Shown one piece after another: positions 1-5,377 of a stretch of 5,377 bases of DNA; position 1 is the stretch's first letter; each line of letters opens with the position of its first letter. The position numbers and the translations under genes are program-made. The DNA comes from BPIH01 sp042408925 (GTDB lineage: Bacteria; Chloroflexota; Limnocylindria; Limnocylindrales; CSP1-4). The notes under the pieces are model-generated. The model was not told the origin of the DNA. It saw nothing but the letters and a program-made list of their open reading frames with translations, and ran no database searches. Location: contig JBHOQO010000136.1 in assembly GCA_042408925.1 (NCBI GenBank), positions 1 to 5,377 on the forward strand, read 5' to 3'.

Positions 1-1
1 G

Positions 2-70
2 TCGCGGCCCGGCGATCCGCCGGCGCCCCCGGCGACCCACCTCGGCGAGCCGATCGCGCACCGTGGCTGA
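2..70 (+). CDS. Possible C-terminal tail of an upstream gene (partial)
   Basis: This frame is open from the window edge and ends at TGA 68-70. It encodes 22 Pro-rich residues ending in THLGEPIAHRG. Its third codon positions are nearly all G or C and it uses CTC, GAG and ATC codons, matching the neighbouring purine genes better than the Arg-rich reading of the purM frame over the same stretch. The stop lies inside the first codons of purM, giving an 8-nt overlap (GTGGCTGA), which is the kind of tight spacing seen at the next junction too. In many bacteria purF or purL precedes purM, so one of these is a reasonable guess, but no diagnostic motif is visible in so short a tail and I do not name it. 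Confidence 0.4.
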   Translation, partial: SRPGDPPAPPATHLGEPIAHRG

Positions 71-1268
71 GGTCGAGCGGGCGGCCTACCGGCGGGCGGG
101 GGTCGACGTCGCCGCCGGTGAGGCCGCCGTCGAGCGGATCCGGGCCGCCGTCGAGGCGACTCGGGGGTTCGCCCGGGTCCTCGGCGGCTTCGGCGGCTTC
201 GGGGCCGCGGTCGCCGTCCCCGAGGGGCTCGCCGAGCCGGTCCTCGTCGCGGCGACCGACGGCGTTGGGACGAAGACCGAGCTCGCCCGTCGGCTCGGGC
301 GACTCGAGACGATCGGCCGCGACCTCGTCGCCATGTGCGTCGACGACGTCGTCTGCTCGGGAGCCGCCCCGCTCTTCTTCCTCGACTACGTCGCCGTCGG
401 CCGCCTCGACCCCGAGCGGGTGGCGACGATCGTCGCCGGGATCGCCGACGGCTGCCGGGAGGCCGGCTGCGCCCTCGTCGGCGGCGAGACGGCGGAGCAC
501 CCGGGGCTCCTCGAGCCCGACGAGTTCGACCTCGCCGGGTTCTGCGTTGGGATCGTCGAGCGGTCGGCGCTCATCGACGGCTCGGGGATCCGGGCCGGCG
601 ATGCCCTCCTCGGGGTCCTCACGAGCGGGCTCCACGCGAACGGCTACTCCCTCGTCCGGGCGGTCCTCGCCGAGGGCGGCTTCGAGTTGGCCGAACCGTA
701 CGGCGACGTCCTTCGGCGGGTCCTCGGGTCGACCGCGGCGGAGGCGGCCCTCGCGGCCGATGGTGAGGGCGGCGCCGGGCCGGACCTCGCCGCGGCGACC
801 CTCGGCGACGTCCTCCTCCGGCCGACCCCGATCTACGCCCGCCGGCTCCTCGCCGTCCGGGAGCGGCTCCGCGCCGCCGGCGTCGACCTCGGCGGGATCG
901 CCCACGTCACCGGGGGCGGGCTCCCCGGGAACGTGCCGCGGATCCTCCCCGCCGGCCTCGGGGCGTGCCTCGATCCCGCCCGCTGGCCGCTCCCCTCGGT
1001 CATGCGCTGGCTCGGCGCCGCGGCCGGGATCGACGAACCGGAGCTCCGGGCGACGGTGAACGGCGGTCTCGGCCTCGTCGTCGCCGTCCCGGCCCGCGCC
1101 GTCTCAGACGCCCTCGCTGCCTTCGCCGCCGAAGGGCTGGCGGCGCGCCGGGTCGGGGCGGTCGTGGCAACGGCGGAACTCGGCGGGCGCCGCTACGCCG
1201 AGGGTCCGCTCCCGGGCGAACTGGAGGAGCGTCCGGAGCCGGTCGAGCCGCCGGAGGGTCGGCGATGA
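63..1268 (+). CDS. purM: Phosphoribosylformylglycinamidine cyclo-ligase (AIR synthetase)
   Basis: PurM performs the fifth step of de novo purine synthesis in the cytoplasm: ATP-dependent ring closure of FGAM to 5-aminoimidazole ribotide (AIR). The 401-residue product shows the family landmarks in order: YRRAGVDVAAG near the N-terminus (9-19), GGFGGFG (41-47), the nucleotide-binding TDGVGTK (65-71), DLVAMCVDDVV (87-97), PLFFLDY (103-109), GGETAEHPG (140-148), AGFCVGIVE (158-166), SGLHANGYSLVR (188-199), the C-domain HVTGGGLPGNVPRILP (281-296), and VNGGLGLVV (332-340). The GTG at 63 is the first start codon in this frame and places YRRAGVD where homologues begin. No strong Shine-Dalgarno precedes it, consistent with coupling to an overlapping upstream gene. 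The protein is longer than E. coli PurM (345 aa). The excess is an Ala/Gly/Glu-rich insert around 220-250 and a Pro/Glu-rich tail after about 380. Its stop overlaps the next start as ATGA. Confidence 0.96.
   Translation: MAEVERAAYRRAGVDVAAGEAAVERIRAAVEATRGFARVLGGFGGFGAAVAVPEGLAEPVLVAATDGVGTKTELARRLGRLETIGRDLVAMCVDDVVCSGAAPLFFLDYVAVGRLDPERVATIVAGIADGCREAGCALVGGETAEHPGLLEPDEFDLAGFCVGIVERSALIDGSGIRAGDALLGVLTSGLHANGYSLVRAVLAEGGFELAEPYGDVLRRVLGSTAAEAALAADGEGGAGPDLAAATLGDVLLRPTPIYARRLLAVRERLRAAGVDLGGIAHVTGGGLPGNVPRILPAGLGACLDPARWPLPSVMRWLGAAAGIDEPELRATVNGGLGLVVAVPARAVSDALAAFAAEGLAARRVGAVVATAELGGRRYAEGPLPGELEERPEPVEPPEGRR
1253..1258 (+). promoter_or_regulatory. Shine-Dalgarno site for the purN-purH fusion gene
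   Basis: GGAGGG lies inside the last codons of purM, with 6 nt between it and ATG 1265. It is the strongest ribosome-binding site I see in the purine operon. It fixes the start of the fusion gene at 1265 rather than at any upstream codon of that open frame, which runs on into purM without protein-like sequence. Confidence 0.75.
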
Positions 1269-3514
1269 GCCGGCCGGTCGGCGGCCGGCGGATCGCCGTC
1301 GGCGTGTCGGGGGCCGGCTCGAACCTTCGGGCCCTCGTCGCCGCCGCCCGCCGGGGCGAGCTCGGGGGCGAGGTCGTCCTCGTCTTCGCCGATCGGCCGT
1401 GCCCGGCCCTCGACTGGGCGGCGGGGGAGGGGATCGCCACCGCCCTCGTCCCCGGCGGCGACGATCCGCGCCTTGCGGCGGTCTTGGCGGACGCCCGCCC
1501 GGACGTCGTCGTCCTCGCCGGCTACCTGCGGATCGTCGGGCCGGCGGTCCTCGCCGCCTACCGGAACCGGATCCTGAACACCCACCCCTCGCTCCTGCCC
1601 GCCTTCCCGGGCGCCCACGCCGTCCGCGACGCCCTCGCCCACGGGGTCGCCGTGACGGGCTGCACCGTCCACCTCGTCGACGAGGTCCTCGACGGCGGAC
1701 CGATCGTCCTCCAGGAGGCGGTCCCGGTCCTCCCCGACGACGACGAGCGATCCCTCCACGATCGGATCCGGGCCGTCGAGCACCGGCTCCTCCCGCGGGC
1801 GACGGCGCTCCTCCTCGCCGGTGCCCTCCGGGTCGAGGGTCGGCGGGTCACGATCGACCCGAGCCTCGCTGCGGAGGCGGTCCCGGCGCCGCGTCGGGCG
1901 CTCCTCTCGGTCTCCGACAAGACCGCTCTGGAGCCCTTCGCCCGGGGTCTTGCAGGGCTCGGCTTCGAGCTCGTCGCGAGCGGCGGGACGGCCCGGCTCC
2001 TCCGCGAGGCCGGCCTCCCGGTCACCGACGTCGCCGCCGTGACCGGGGTCCCCGAGATGCTCGACGGGCGGGTGAAGACGCTCCACCCCCGGATCCACGG
2101 CGGGATCCTCGCCGACCGACGGCGGGTCGAGCACCGCCGGACCCTCGCCCTCGTCGGAATCGCGCCGTTCGAGCTCGTCGTCGTCAACCTCTACCCCTTC
2201 GAGGCGGCGGCCGAGCGGTCCGACCTCGACCTCGACGGCCTCGTCGAGGAGATCGACATCGGCGGGCCGGCCCTCGTCCGGGCGGCGGCGAAGAACTGGG
2301 CGAACGTCGCCGTCGTGACGTCCCCGGCCCGCTACCCGGCGGTCCTCGAGGCGCTCCGGCGGGAGGGACGCGTCCCCGAGGGGCTCCGGGCGGCCCTCGC
2401 CGCCGAGGCCTTCCGCCACACCGCCGCCTACGATGCCCGGATCGCCGAGGTCCTCCCCGGCCGGATCGCCGGCGCCGGCGTCGACCTCCCCGACGAGCCC
2501 GGCCTCCCCGGCGGCTCGGACCCCTTTCCGCCGCGGCTCGTCCTCGCCCTCGAGAAGGTCGAGACGCTTCGCTACGGCGCGAACCCCCACCAGCGGGCGG
2601 CCCGCTACCGGAGGCCCGGGGCGGCGCCCGCGGACGGCCCGTTCTGGGACGGCGGGACGCTCCTCGGCGGCAAGCCCTTGAGCTACACGAACGTCCTCGA
2701 CGCGGCGGCCGCGGCGGCCATCGCCCGGACCCTCCGGGGGCCGGCCGCCGTCGTCGTCAAGCACACGAACCCCTGCGGGGCGGCCGAGCGCGACGACCTC
2801 CTCGCTGCCTGGCAGGCGGCCCTCGCCGGCGACCCCGTCAGCGCCTTCGGCGGGATCGTGGCGCTGACGGGTCCCGTCGACGGGGCCCTCGCCGAGGCGC
2901 TGACCGAGATCTTCCTGGAGGTCGTCGTCGCCCCCGGCTTCTCGCCCGAAGCGCTCGAGGTCCTCGGCCGGCGGCCGAACCTCCGCCTCCTCCTCGACCC
3001 GGGGCTCGGCGCCGGGTCGGCGCCCGCCCCTCCGCCGTCGGCGACGGGCCTCCTCCGGTCCGCCGGCGGGGCGGTCCTCGTCGGTGAGCCGGACGTCCTC
3101 CCCGACGACCCGGCCACCTGGCAGGTCGTCTCCCGCCGCCCCCCGACCGAGGCCGAGCGGGCCGATCTCGACCTCGCCTGGCGCCTCGTCCGCTTCGTGA
3201 CGAGCAACGCCATCGTCCTCGTCCGCGACCGGATGCTCGTCGGGCTCGGGGTCGGCCAGACGAGTCGGGTCGACGCGGCCCGTCAGGCGGTCGAGGAGGC
3301 GGTCCGCCTCCACGGACCTGACGGCCTCCGCGGCGCCGCCTGCGCCTCGGACGCCTTCTTCCCGTTCCCCGACGGGGTGGAGGTCTGCCTCGAGGCCGGG
3401 GTCTCGGCCGTCGTCCAGCCGGGCGGCTCGGTCCGCGACGCCGAGGTCGTCGCGGCCGTCGACCGGGCGGGGGCGACGATGTGCGTCACGGGCCGCCGCC
3501 ACTTTCGCCACTGA
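1265..3514 (+). CDS. purN-purH: PurN-PurH fusion: GAR formyltransferase + AICAR formyltransferase/IMP cyclohydrolase
   Basis: A single 749-residue frame carries three purine activities. Residues about 8-198 are PurN (GAR to formyl-GAR with 10-formyl-THF): VSGAGSNL (14-21) binds phosphate, and LNTHPSLLP (104-112) with VDEVLDGGPI (138-147) supplies the catalytic triad N105, H107, D143, one residue offset from E. coli N106, H108, D144. Residues about 209-749 are a full-length PurH. The IMP cyclohydrolase domain has LLSVSDKT, RVKTLHPRIHGGIL (269-282), VNLYPF (307-312) and EEIDIGGPALVRAAAKN (328-344). The AICAR formyltransferase domain has LRYGANPHQ (435-443), the catalytic KHTNPCG (499-505), AFGGIV (527-532), SDAFFPF (695-701) and the C-terminal QPGGSVRDAEV...GRRHFRH. 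The linker (about 199-208) is short and Ala/Pro-rich. No ATG, GTG or TTG lies in frame near the domain junction, so PurH is unlikely to be started separately. ATGA overlap with purM implies translational coupling. Separate purN and purH genes are the usual state. Confidence 0.95.
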   Translation: MSRPVGGRRIAVGVSGAGSNLRALVAAARRGELGGEVVLVFADRPCPALDWAAGEGIATALVPGGDDPRLAAVLADARPDVVVLAGYLRIVGPAVLAAYRNRILNTHPSLLPAFPGAHAVRDALAHGVAVTGCTVHLVDEVLDGGPIVLQEAVPVLPDDDERSLHDRIRAVEHRLLPRATALLLAGALRVEGRRVTIDPSLAAEAVPAPRRALLSVSDKTALEPFARGLAGLGFELVASGGTARLLREAGLPVTDVAAVTGVPEMLDGRVKTLHPRIHGGILADRRRVEHRRTLALVGIAPFELVVVNLYPFEAAAERSDLDLDGLVEEIDIGGPALVRAAAKNWANVAVVTSPARYPAVLEALRREGRVPEGLRAALAAEAFRHTAAYDARIAEVLPGRIAGAGVDLPDEPGLPGGSDPFPPRLVLALEKVETLRYGANPHQRAARYRRPGAAPADGPFWDGGTLLGGKPLSYTNVLDAAAAAAIARTLRGPAAVVVKHTNPCGAAERDDLLAAWQAALAGDPVSAFGGIVALTGPVDGALAEALTEIFLEVVVAPGFSPEALEVLGRRPNLRLLLDPGLGAGSAPAPPPSATGLLRSAGGAVLVGEPDVLPDDPATWQVVSRRPPTEAERADLDLAWRLVRFVTSNAIVLVRDRMLVGLGVGQTSRVDAARQAVEEAVRLHGPDGLRGAACASDAFFPFPDGVEVCLEAGVSAVVQPGGSVRDAEVVAAVDRAGATMCVTGRRHFRH

Positions 3515-3801
3515 AGCGACGACGCCGTGGCGACGGGTGGCCGGCGGCGGCGCACGTTGTTCCACCGGGAGCCCGCGATCCTGAGCCCAACCCCGCCAAA
3601 CCCGCGGCGTATCGCCATCCTCGGCCAGGCCGCGCAATACGGTCCCGATGGGGGCCTCCGCGGTCGTGCGGCTGTGAACCGTCTTGACAACCGAGGCCCG
3701 CCAACCCTCGGACGATCCAACGCATCTGCCAGTCCGCCTGCTCCCCCGGGCACCCTCCCGGAGCATGGCTGCGGTCATGTGGGCGGGTGCGGTCGCCGCC
3801 T

Positions 3802-3834
3802 ACGTCCAAGAGGACGTCTCGGGCCTCGTCCCGA
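3802..3834 (+). repeat. Two adjacent short hairpins
   Basis: ACGTCC (3802-3807) pairs perfectly with GGACGT (3812-3817) around the loop AAGA. One base later TCGGG (3819-3823) pairs with CCCGA (3830-3834) around CCTCGT. The two 16-nt stem-loops stand side by side in the spacer downstream of the purine operon and are followed by AT-richer sequence, but not by a T-run. They could act as an RNA 3' end or a structured leader element, or be chance in GC-rich DNA. Confidence 0.35.
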
Positions 3835-3881
3835 ATAACGCGTCTGCGGCAGCCAATTACCCGTATCCAGGCCGCGGGGGA

Positions 3882-3923
3882 TTGGGATTTTCTGCGCCAC
3901 CTGTATGGTAGGTCATGTATAAC
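3882..3923 (+). promoter_or_regulatory. Weak promoter candidate upstream of the lipoprotein gene
   Basis: In the most AT-leaning patch of the spacer, TTGGGA (3882-3887) and TATGGT (3904-3909) are separated by 16 bp, each matching the sigma-70 consensus at four of six positions. A second -10-like hexamer, TATAAC (3918-3923), matches five of six but has no -35 partner at the usual distance. Either would start a transcript with a leader of roughly 120-145 nt before ATG 4056. Confidence 0.3.
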
Positions 3924-4055
3924 GCCGCCGTGCCCCTTGGTCCGGGATGTTGCAGCACCGGACCCGCCGTCCCCAGAGGCCGTCGCAGCCCAACAGCGAG
4001 CGACGCTGCCGGGGATCGCCGTGGACGGTCTGTACGTTGACGTGCTGACCGGCGA

Positions 4056-5132
4056 ATGAGTAGCCACCGCGTCCCTCTCGGCCTCTTCCTAGCGATCGCC
4101 CTCGTTGTGATCTCCTGTTCCAGCACCCCTTCGGCGACGCCCGTCGCCCGAAGCGCGGGCAGCACTTCGGCTCCCGGCGGCCCCCCGACACCGCTCCCAT
4201 CCATCGGCGCCTTCCGGCTGCTGGGCGAGACGCCCGGCGACGACGTCAGCCTGGCGGCCGGTGGGGGGCGGCTCTACGCCGCGACCTCGTGGGGGTTCGC
4301 GATCTTCGACCCGGGCTCGTCGTCGGCCCCGGGGGACCACTGCGCACCGGGCCAGGTCGGGAGCGTGTCCGGCTCCGCGATCGAATGGCAGCCGGTGCCG
4401 GGGAGCATCGAGCGTCTGGCCCTGACGACTGACGGGCTGGTGGGGATCGGCCTCACGCCCGACTGCCTCCCGGCTGCCTTCGCATCGGTCGACGCCGGAC
4501 GTACGTGGACCGTCAGCCGACAGGGACCGGACTTCCGACCAACGTCCCTCTTGGTCCTCCCGACCGGCGGCGTCCTGGCCTCCGGTCCGGCCGATCTGTG
4601 GACGAGTCGCGACGGCCGGGGCTGGACCCGCCGCACCTCGACGGTGGCGGTGCTGGGGGTCACCGCCGACGGCCTCCTCGTGGGGTTCGACGGGGGAGGC
4701 CTCGCGACGTCGAGGGACGAGGGATCAAGCTGGGCGTCGCTGCCGGGAACGACGGTGCCTTCCCCGCCGATCAGCACCGCGGTCGGCGATCGGGGTGTTC
4801 TCGTGGGGACGGATGCCGGCACCTACTGGCTCGATCTGGCGAGTCCGGGCCCGCTCCGTCGGCTCTCGACGGGGCGGGTCATCGCGACCGCACCGGGCGA
4901 CGTGCTCATGGCGGCCCTGGAGGTCACGGCGGACGGTCTGGTCCTCGATCTCGTCGATGCGACCGGCGCCTCCGCCGGCCGAAGGATCGACCTCCCCAGC
5001 GTGACGGCGAGTGTGTCCCTCGGTGGCGCTCTGGGGTTTGTCGGGCGAACCCTGGTCCTGGCCGTGGTCGACCCGCAGGTGGAGGAGACTGTCCGGCTCT
5101 ACGCGGCGGACCTGACGGCGTCGTCGGGCTGA
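4056..5132 (+). CDS. Lipoprotein with Asp-box (BNR-type) beta-propeller repeats, function unknown
   Basis: The 358-residue product begins with a lipoprotein signal peptide: basic SHR, a hydrophobic core (about 7-19) and lipobox VIS-C with the acylated cysteine at 21. A Ser/Thr/Pro/Gly-rich flexible tether follows (22-50). The rest is small- and beta-residue-rich with repeated LxVTADGLLVG-like strands, as in beta-propellers. It carries Asp-box motifs SVDAGRTW (144-151), SRDGRGW (184-190, one residue short) and SRDEGSSW (219-226). Asp boxes occur in sialidases, sortilin-type receptors and photosynthesis assembly factors such as Ycf48, so they indicate fold and not activity; I see no sialidase catalytic signature. 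C96 and C137 could form a disulfide outside the cell. Start ATG 4056 gives the well-formed signal peptide; it overlaps the stop of an upstream frame (ATGA) and lacks a strong Shine-Dalgarno. Codon choice (CTG/GTG mixed with CTC/GTC) differs from the purine genes. The exported location is well supported, but the role is not known. Confidence 0.85.
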   Translation: MSSHRVPLGLFLAIALVVISCSSTPSATPVARSAGSTSAPGGPPTPLPSIGAFRLLGETPGDDVSLAAGGGRLYAATSWGFAIFDPGSSSAPGDHCAPGQVGSVSGSAIEWQPVPGSIERLALTTDGLVGIGLTPDCLPAAFASVDAGRTWTVSRQGPDFRPTSLLVLPTGGVLASGPADLWTSRDGRGWTRRTSTVAVLGVTADGLLVGFDGGGLATSRDEGSSWASLPGTTVPSPPISTAVGDRGVLVGTDAGTYWLDLASPGPLRRLSTGRVIATAPGDVLMAALEVTADGLVLDLVDATGASAGRRIDLPSVTASVSLGGALGFVGRTLVLAVVDPQVEETVRLYAADLTASSG

Positions 5133-5136
5133 GGAT

Positions 5137-5157
5137 CGGGGCGAGCGCCCGACCCCG
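5137..5157 (+). terminator. GC-rich hairpin just after the lipoprotein stop (weak terminator candidate)
   Basis: Five bases after the stop, CGGGG (5137-5141) can pair with CCCCG (5153-5157). Alternatively GGGC (5139-5142) can pair with GCCC (5147-5150) around GAGC. No T-run follows, so if it ends transcription it would not be a classical intrinsic terminator. Confidence 0.25.
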
Positions 5158-5203
5158 CCGGTTCACCCGTGGGAGCCGCGTCAGCAGGTCCCTTGAGTGA
5201 CAC

Positions 5204-5231
5204 TTGACATTTCGCCGCAGTTCGAGATGAT
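5204..5231 (+). promoter_or_regulatory. Sigma-70-type promoter candidate
   Basis: A perfect -35 hexamer TTGACA (5204-5209) is followed after 16 bp by GATGAT (5226-5231), which matches TATAAT at four of six positions. The site lies in the intergenic gap, on the coding strand of the following exported-protein gene, and would give a leader of about 75 nt. A second TTGA (5193-5196) lies 11 bp upstream of the first. Confidence 0.5.
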
Positions 5232-5247
5232 CACGTCACCGGATCGG

Positions 5248-5288
5248 GCACCGGCCCGCGACGGGTGGACGGGTCGGGACGCCGGTGC
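5248..5288 (+). repeat. 8-bp perfect inverted repeat in the leader of the last gene
   Basis: GCACCGGC (5248-5255) is the exact reverse complement of GCCGGTGC (5281-5288), with a 25-nt spacer that contains further possible pairing (CCCG 5255-5258 with CGGG 5262-5265 or 5275-5278). It lies between the promoter candidate and ATG 5312. CACCGG is also repeated directly at 5237-5242 and 5249-5254. It could be a leader stem-loop or an operator. Confidence 0.45.
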
Positions 5289-5311
5289 GTGGGGACGATG
5301 GGGTGGCGCCG

Positions 5312-5377
5312 ATGCAAACGATGGCGCTCCGACCCGCGAGGCGGTGCGGAGCGGTGCTGGTCAGCCTTGCCCTCCTC
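5312..5377 (+). CDS. Start of an exported protein (signal peptide only; truncated by window end)
   Basis: Twenty-two codons are present before the window ends, with no stop. They read as a signal-peptide start: a short n-region with basic residues (LRPARR) followed by the hydrophobic stretch GAVLVSLALL. Whether it is a signal-peptidase I or a lipoprotein signal cannot be told, because the cleavage site is beyond the edge. ATG 5312 is preceded by GGGG (5300-5303) at 8 nt. ATG 5321 in the same frame would also leave an intact signal. GTG 5303 and GTG 5285 are other in-frame options, but 5285 falls inside the leader inverted repeat. Together with the preceding lipoprotein gene this suggests a cell-envelope gene cluster. 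Confidence 0.55.
   Translation, partial: MQTMALRPARRCGAVLVSLALL

Larger units (their letters stand above)
3515..4055. other. Gene-poor spacer between the purine operon and the lipoprotein gene
   Basis: I recognise no gene here on either strand. Open frames exist on both strands, but their products are Arg/Pro/Ser-rich or lack any known motif, and their codon usage does not match the purine genes. The stretch is less extreme in composition than the operon, with AT-leaning patches near 3851-3868 and 3881-3925. I see no convincing intrinsic terminator with a T-run after the purine operon. What it does hold is a set of short perfect inverted repeats, a weak promoter-like patch, and a plus-strand frame (open from about 3688) that stops at 4059 with an ATGA overlap onto the lipoprotein start. 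A decayed gene or a leader with structured RNA are both possible. Confidence 0.6.

Noticed and set aside
965..1264. N-terminal extension of the fusion protein upstream of ATG 1265
   Set aside because: The frame is open back into purM, but the 100 extra residues are Arg/Pro/Gly-rich shadow sequence. The Shine-Dalgarno GGAGGG sits 6 nt before 1265, and PurN homology begins just after it.
3515..3620. Intrinsic terminator after the purine operon
   Set aside because: Only 3-4 bp stems are found (for example CCGT/ACGG and GGCG/CGCC) and none is followed by a T-run.
1193..3778. A minus-strand open frame of 861 codons opposite purN-purH
   Set aside because: It is the antisense of GTC/CTC/GCC-rich codons, giving a low-complexity product dominated by Gly, Asp, Glu, Arg and Val with no family motif. 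The plus strand carries unmistakable PurN and PurH sequences across the same bases.
3684..3911. Plus-strand 75-codon frame (TTG start) in the spacer
   Set aside because: No ribosome-binding site and no family match that I recognise. Its start codon overlaps a TTGACA hexamer, and its codon usage is unlike the neighbours. Kept only as part of the spacer description.
3486..4067. Minus-strand open frame of 193 codons across the spacer
   Set aside because: The product is Arg/Gly/Ser-rich without recognisable motifs, starts inside the lipoprotein gene, and ends inside purH. Nothing supports it as a gene.
4505..5200. Alternative plus-strand frame of 231 codons inside the lipoprotein gene
   Set aside because: It is an Arg/Gly/Pro-rich shadow of the lipoprotein frame, which has a signal peptide, lipobox and Asp boxes.

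Overview
The window is very GC-rich bacterial DNA (by eye roughly three quarters G+C in the first 3.5 kb). In that part Leu and Val are encoded almost only by CTC and GTC, and Arg mainly by CGG/CGC. This, together with the purine gene order, suggests a high-GC lineage such as Chloroflexota (Limnocylindria-like) or a deep actinobacterial relative. The assignment is an inference; no rRNA or other taxonomic marker is present.

Region 1 (1-3514) is a plus-strand de novo purine biosynthesis operon. The possible tail of an upstream gene (2-70) overlaps the GTG start of purM (63-1268, AIR synthetase). purM in turn overlaps the next gene by ATGA. That next gene (1265-3514) is one 749-residue reading frame joining a complete PurN (GAR formyltransferase) to a complete PurH (AICAR formyltransferase/IMP cyclohydrolase). 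The catalytic residues I could check in all three active units are present. PurM catalyses step 5, PurN step 3 and PurH the last two steps to IMP, and both formyltransferases use 10-formyl-tetrahydrofolate. The PurN-PurH fusion is the most noteworthy item in the window.

Region 2 (3515-4055) is about 540 bp with no gene I can recognise. Its composition is more mixed and less GC-rich in places than the operon. It holds several short perfect hairpins (3691-3711, 3802-3817, 3819-3834, 3994-4008), the only AT-leaning patch with promoter-like hexamers (3882-3923), and an open frame that ends in an ATGA overlap with the following gene.

Region 3 (4056-5132) encodes a 358-residue lipoprotein. It has a clear lipobox and three Asp-box (BNR/sialidase-type) motifs, so it is probably a cell-surface beta-propeller of unknown function. 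Its codon usage is more relaxed (CTG/GTG mixed with CTC/GTC) than that of the purine genes.

Region 4 (5133-5377) starts with a small GC-rich hairpin after the lipoprotein stop. It then carries a good promoter candidate (TTGACA at 5204), a leader containing an 8-bp perfect inverted repeat (5248-5288), and the first 22 codons of another exported protein, which runs off the window end. Regions 3 and 4 look like a cell-envelope locus unrelated to purine synthesis. I saw no tRNA, rRNA, CRISPR array, insertion sequence or attachment site.
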